A DNA stretch of 5,599 bases from Dehalococcoidia bacterium (GTDB taxonomy: Bacteria; Chloroflexota; Dehalococcoidia; Lucifugimonadales; Lucifugimonadaceae), in the NCBI GenBank assembly GCA_012270805.1, contig JAAXHR010000390.1, forward strand, positions 1 through 5,599, in the 5' to 3' direction. The notes beneath the pieces were generated by a model. That model was not told the origin of the DNA and searched no databases. It worked only from the letters and a program-made list of their open reading frames with translations. Both the position numbers and the translations under genes were made by a program. This document shows, in pieces, positions 4,562 through 5,599 of this stretch (the stretch's first letter is position 1; the number at the start of each line of letters is the position of its first letter).

Positions 4562-5599
4562 CTAAACCGATGCTGGTGCAGGGAACACGATTTCGTCGGA
4601 CAGGTTATCTTCGACGGCGTCGTCAGCGGATGCGGCTACTCGCATAGTGAACTCCGCGTACTCTCCTGCCACCGTGTCTACGCCCAAGTCTCCGCCGAGG
4701 CGTTGCGCGACATCAGCCGCGATCGACAGACCCAGACCGGCCCCCAACGCCCCAGCGCGCGTTGAGAAGAATGGATTGAAGATGCGCTCCACCACGTCGT
4801 TTTCGATGCCGGTGCCATTGTCTCTGATCTTCACCTCAACCATGTTGTCGTTTGCCCGGCTCGACACCGTGAGGCGCGGCTCGTAATCGTCGCCCAGCGC
4901 GGCTCGTTTAGCCTGCATGGCGAAGCAGGCGTTCGACACGAGGTTTGTGATGGCCTCGCCGAAATCGCGTTCGACAAGCGGCACGTTTTCTACAGAGGGG
5001 TCCATATCGAAGACTAGTGCTGGATCCAAGTCTTTCCAGTCTGAATCTTGGGCTTCAATCTCGATGCGCACGGCACCTGCGACCAGAGCATTCAGATCGG
5101 CCAGGACTACATCGCCGCCGGTGATGCCCATTCCACGCATTCGGTCGACAATCGTCAGGGCGCGTGTACCGTGGGAAATGATTCGGTCGAGATTGGCGTT
5201 GATCTCTTCGCCGAGTTCATCCAGCTCCGTGAGGTCTTCATTGGACATCGTGTCCCGGTACTCGTCTAGGATTTCCTTCAGTTCCTCGTACAAGTCAGCG
5301 CATCCCTCTGAGAAGTTTTTGACGAAGTTGAGCGGGTTGCTGATTTCGTGAGCGACGCCGGAGACGAGTTCACCTAGGGCGGCCAGCTTCTGTTGCGCGA
5401 CGATCTGGGCCTGCATCCGCTGTAGTTCGGCGTTGGCGACGCGTAGCTCCTCATAGAGTTTCTCAACCAGATTCAGCCGCTGAACTTCATATGCCTGAGT
5501 ACGAAACACCTCGAGCGCGTTGGCTAGCTGTCCAATCTCGTCCTGACTGACTTCGGGCACTGGAGTTTCCAAGTCGCCAGTTGCCATGTTCCGCATCCG
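4562..5599 (-). CDS. Sensor histidine kinase, C-terminal part with HAMP end (5' end beyond right edge)
   Basis: Two-component sensor kinase, presumably membrane-bound; it autophosphorylates a histidine and passes phosphate to a response regulator not seen here. Only the last 345 codons are present and the frame is open to the right edge, so the ATG at 5596 is internal. Counting from that Met, residues 1-30 are the end of a HAMP domain (TGDLETPVPEVSQDEIGQLANAL), and 31-75 are a coiled-coil linker. The H-box is GELVSGVAHEISNPLNF with phospho-acceptor H83. About 90 acidic helical residues follow (DHp). The ATPase domain has N-box N218/N222 (TNLVSN), G1 DNGTGI (259-264), F-box FNPFF (273-277) and G2 GAGLGL (285-290). 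All catalytic motifs are intact. The HEISNPLNF form of the H-box resembles HPK4-like kinases with HEIKNPLNF. The sensor domain and signal are unknown. It converges on the surface protein gene. Confidence 0.9.
   Translation of the reverse strand, partial: RMRNMATGDLETPVPEVSQDEIGQLANALEVFRTQAYEVQRLNLVEKLYEELRVANAELQRMQAQIVAQQKLAALGELVSGVAHEISNPLNFVKNFSEGCADLYEELKEILDEYRDTMSNEDLTELDELGEEINANLDRIISHGTRALTIVDRMRGMGITGGDVVLADLNALVAGAVRIEIEAQDSDWKDLDPALVFDMDPSVENVPLVERDFGEAITNLVSNACFAMQAKRAALGDDYEPRLTVSSRANDNMVEVKIRDNGTGIENDVVERIFNPFFSTRAGALGAGLGLSIAADVAQRLGGDLGVDTVAGEYAEFTMRVAASADDAVEDNLSDEIVFPAPASV

Overview
The window carries four protein genes and an unusually structured set of intergenic regions. 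It looks like chromosomal DNA of a free-living or host-associated bacterium with moderately high GC. A Chloroflexota origin (SAR202 or Dehalococcoidia-like) is my best guess. It rests on the surface protein with GIWSDGTT-type repeats and a long Thr-Pro stalk, and on the style of the primary sigma factor. No taxonomic marker is complete here, so treat this as inference.

Layout from left to right: (1) 1-788, minus strand, is the N-terminal part of a primary sigma-70 factor (RpoD/SigA), cut by the left edge. (2) 789-1276 is a non-coding stretch of almost 490 bp. It holds a good candidate sigma-A promoter reading toward rpoD, overlapped by a site resembling the CIRCE heat-shock operator, then a short direct repeat and two copies of a small palindromic repeat. 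(3) 1277-2308, minus strand, is a complete zinc-dependent alcohol/polyol dehydrogenase of the MDR family with a clear Shine-Dalgarno site. (4) 2309-2580 is the divergent intergenic region, with a perfect 15-bp dyad near the dehydrogenase and another copy of the palindromic repeat. (5) 2581-4491, plus strand, is an exported, C-terminally anchored protein: signal peptide, five propeller-like repeats, a Thr-Pro stalk of about 240 residues and a transmembrane helix. (6) 4492-4561 is a convergent gap filled by a further repeat copy. (7) 4562-5599, minus strand, is the C-terminal half of a HAMP-containing sensor histidine kinase, cut by the right edge.

The four genes do not form an obvious pathway: housekeeping transcription, redox metabolism, cell-surface architecture and signalling sit side by side and are mostly separately transcribed. 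What links the window is the dispersed hairpin family, present in every intergenic region in both orientations. The most interesting single observation is the CIRCE-like site inside the candidate rpoD promoter, which would place the main sigma factor under HrcA-type heat-shock control. I see no phage, CRISPR, IS element, tRNA or rRNA.
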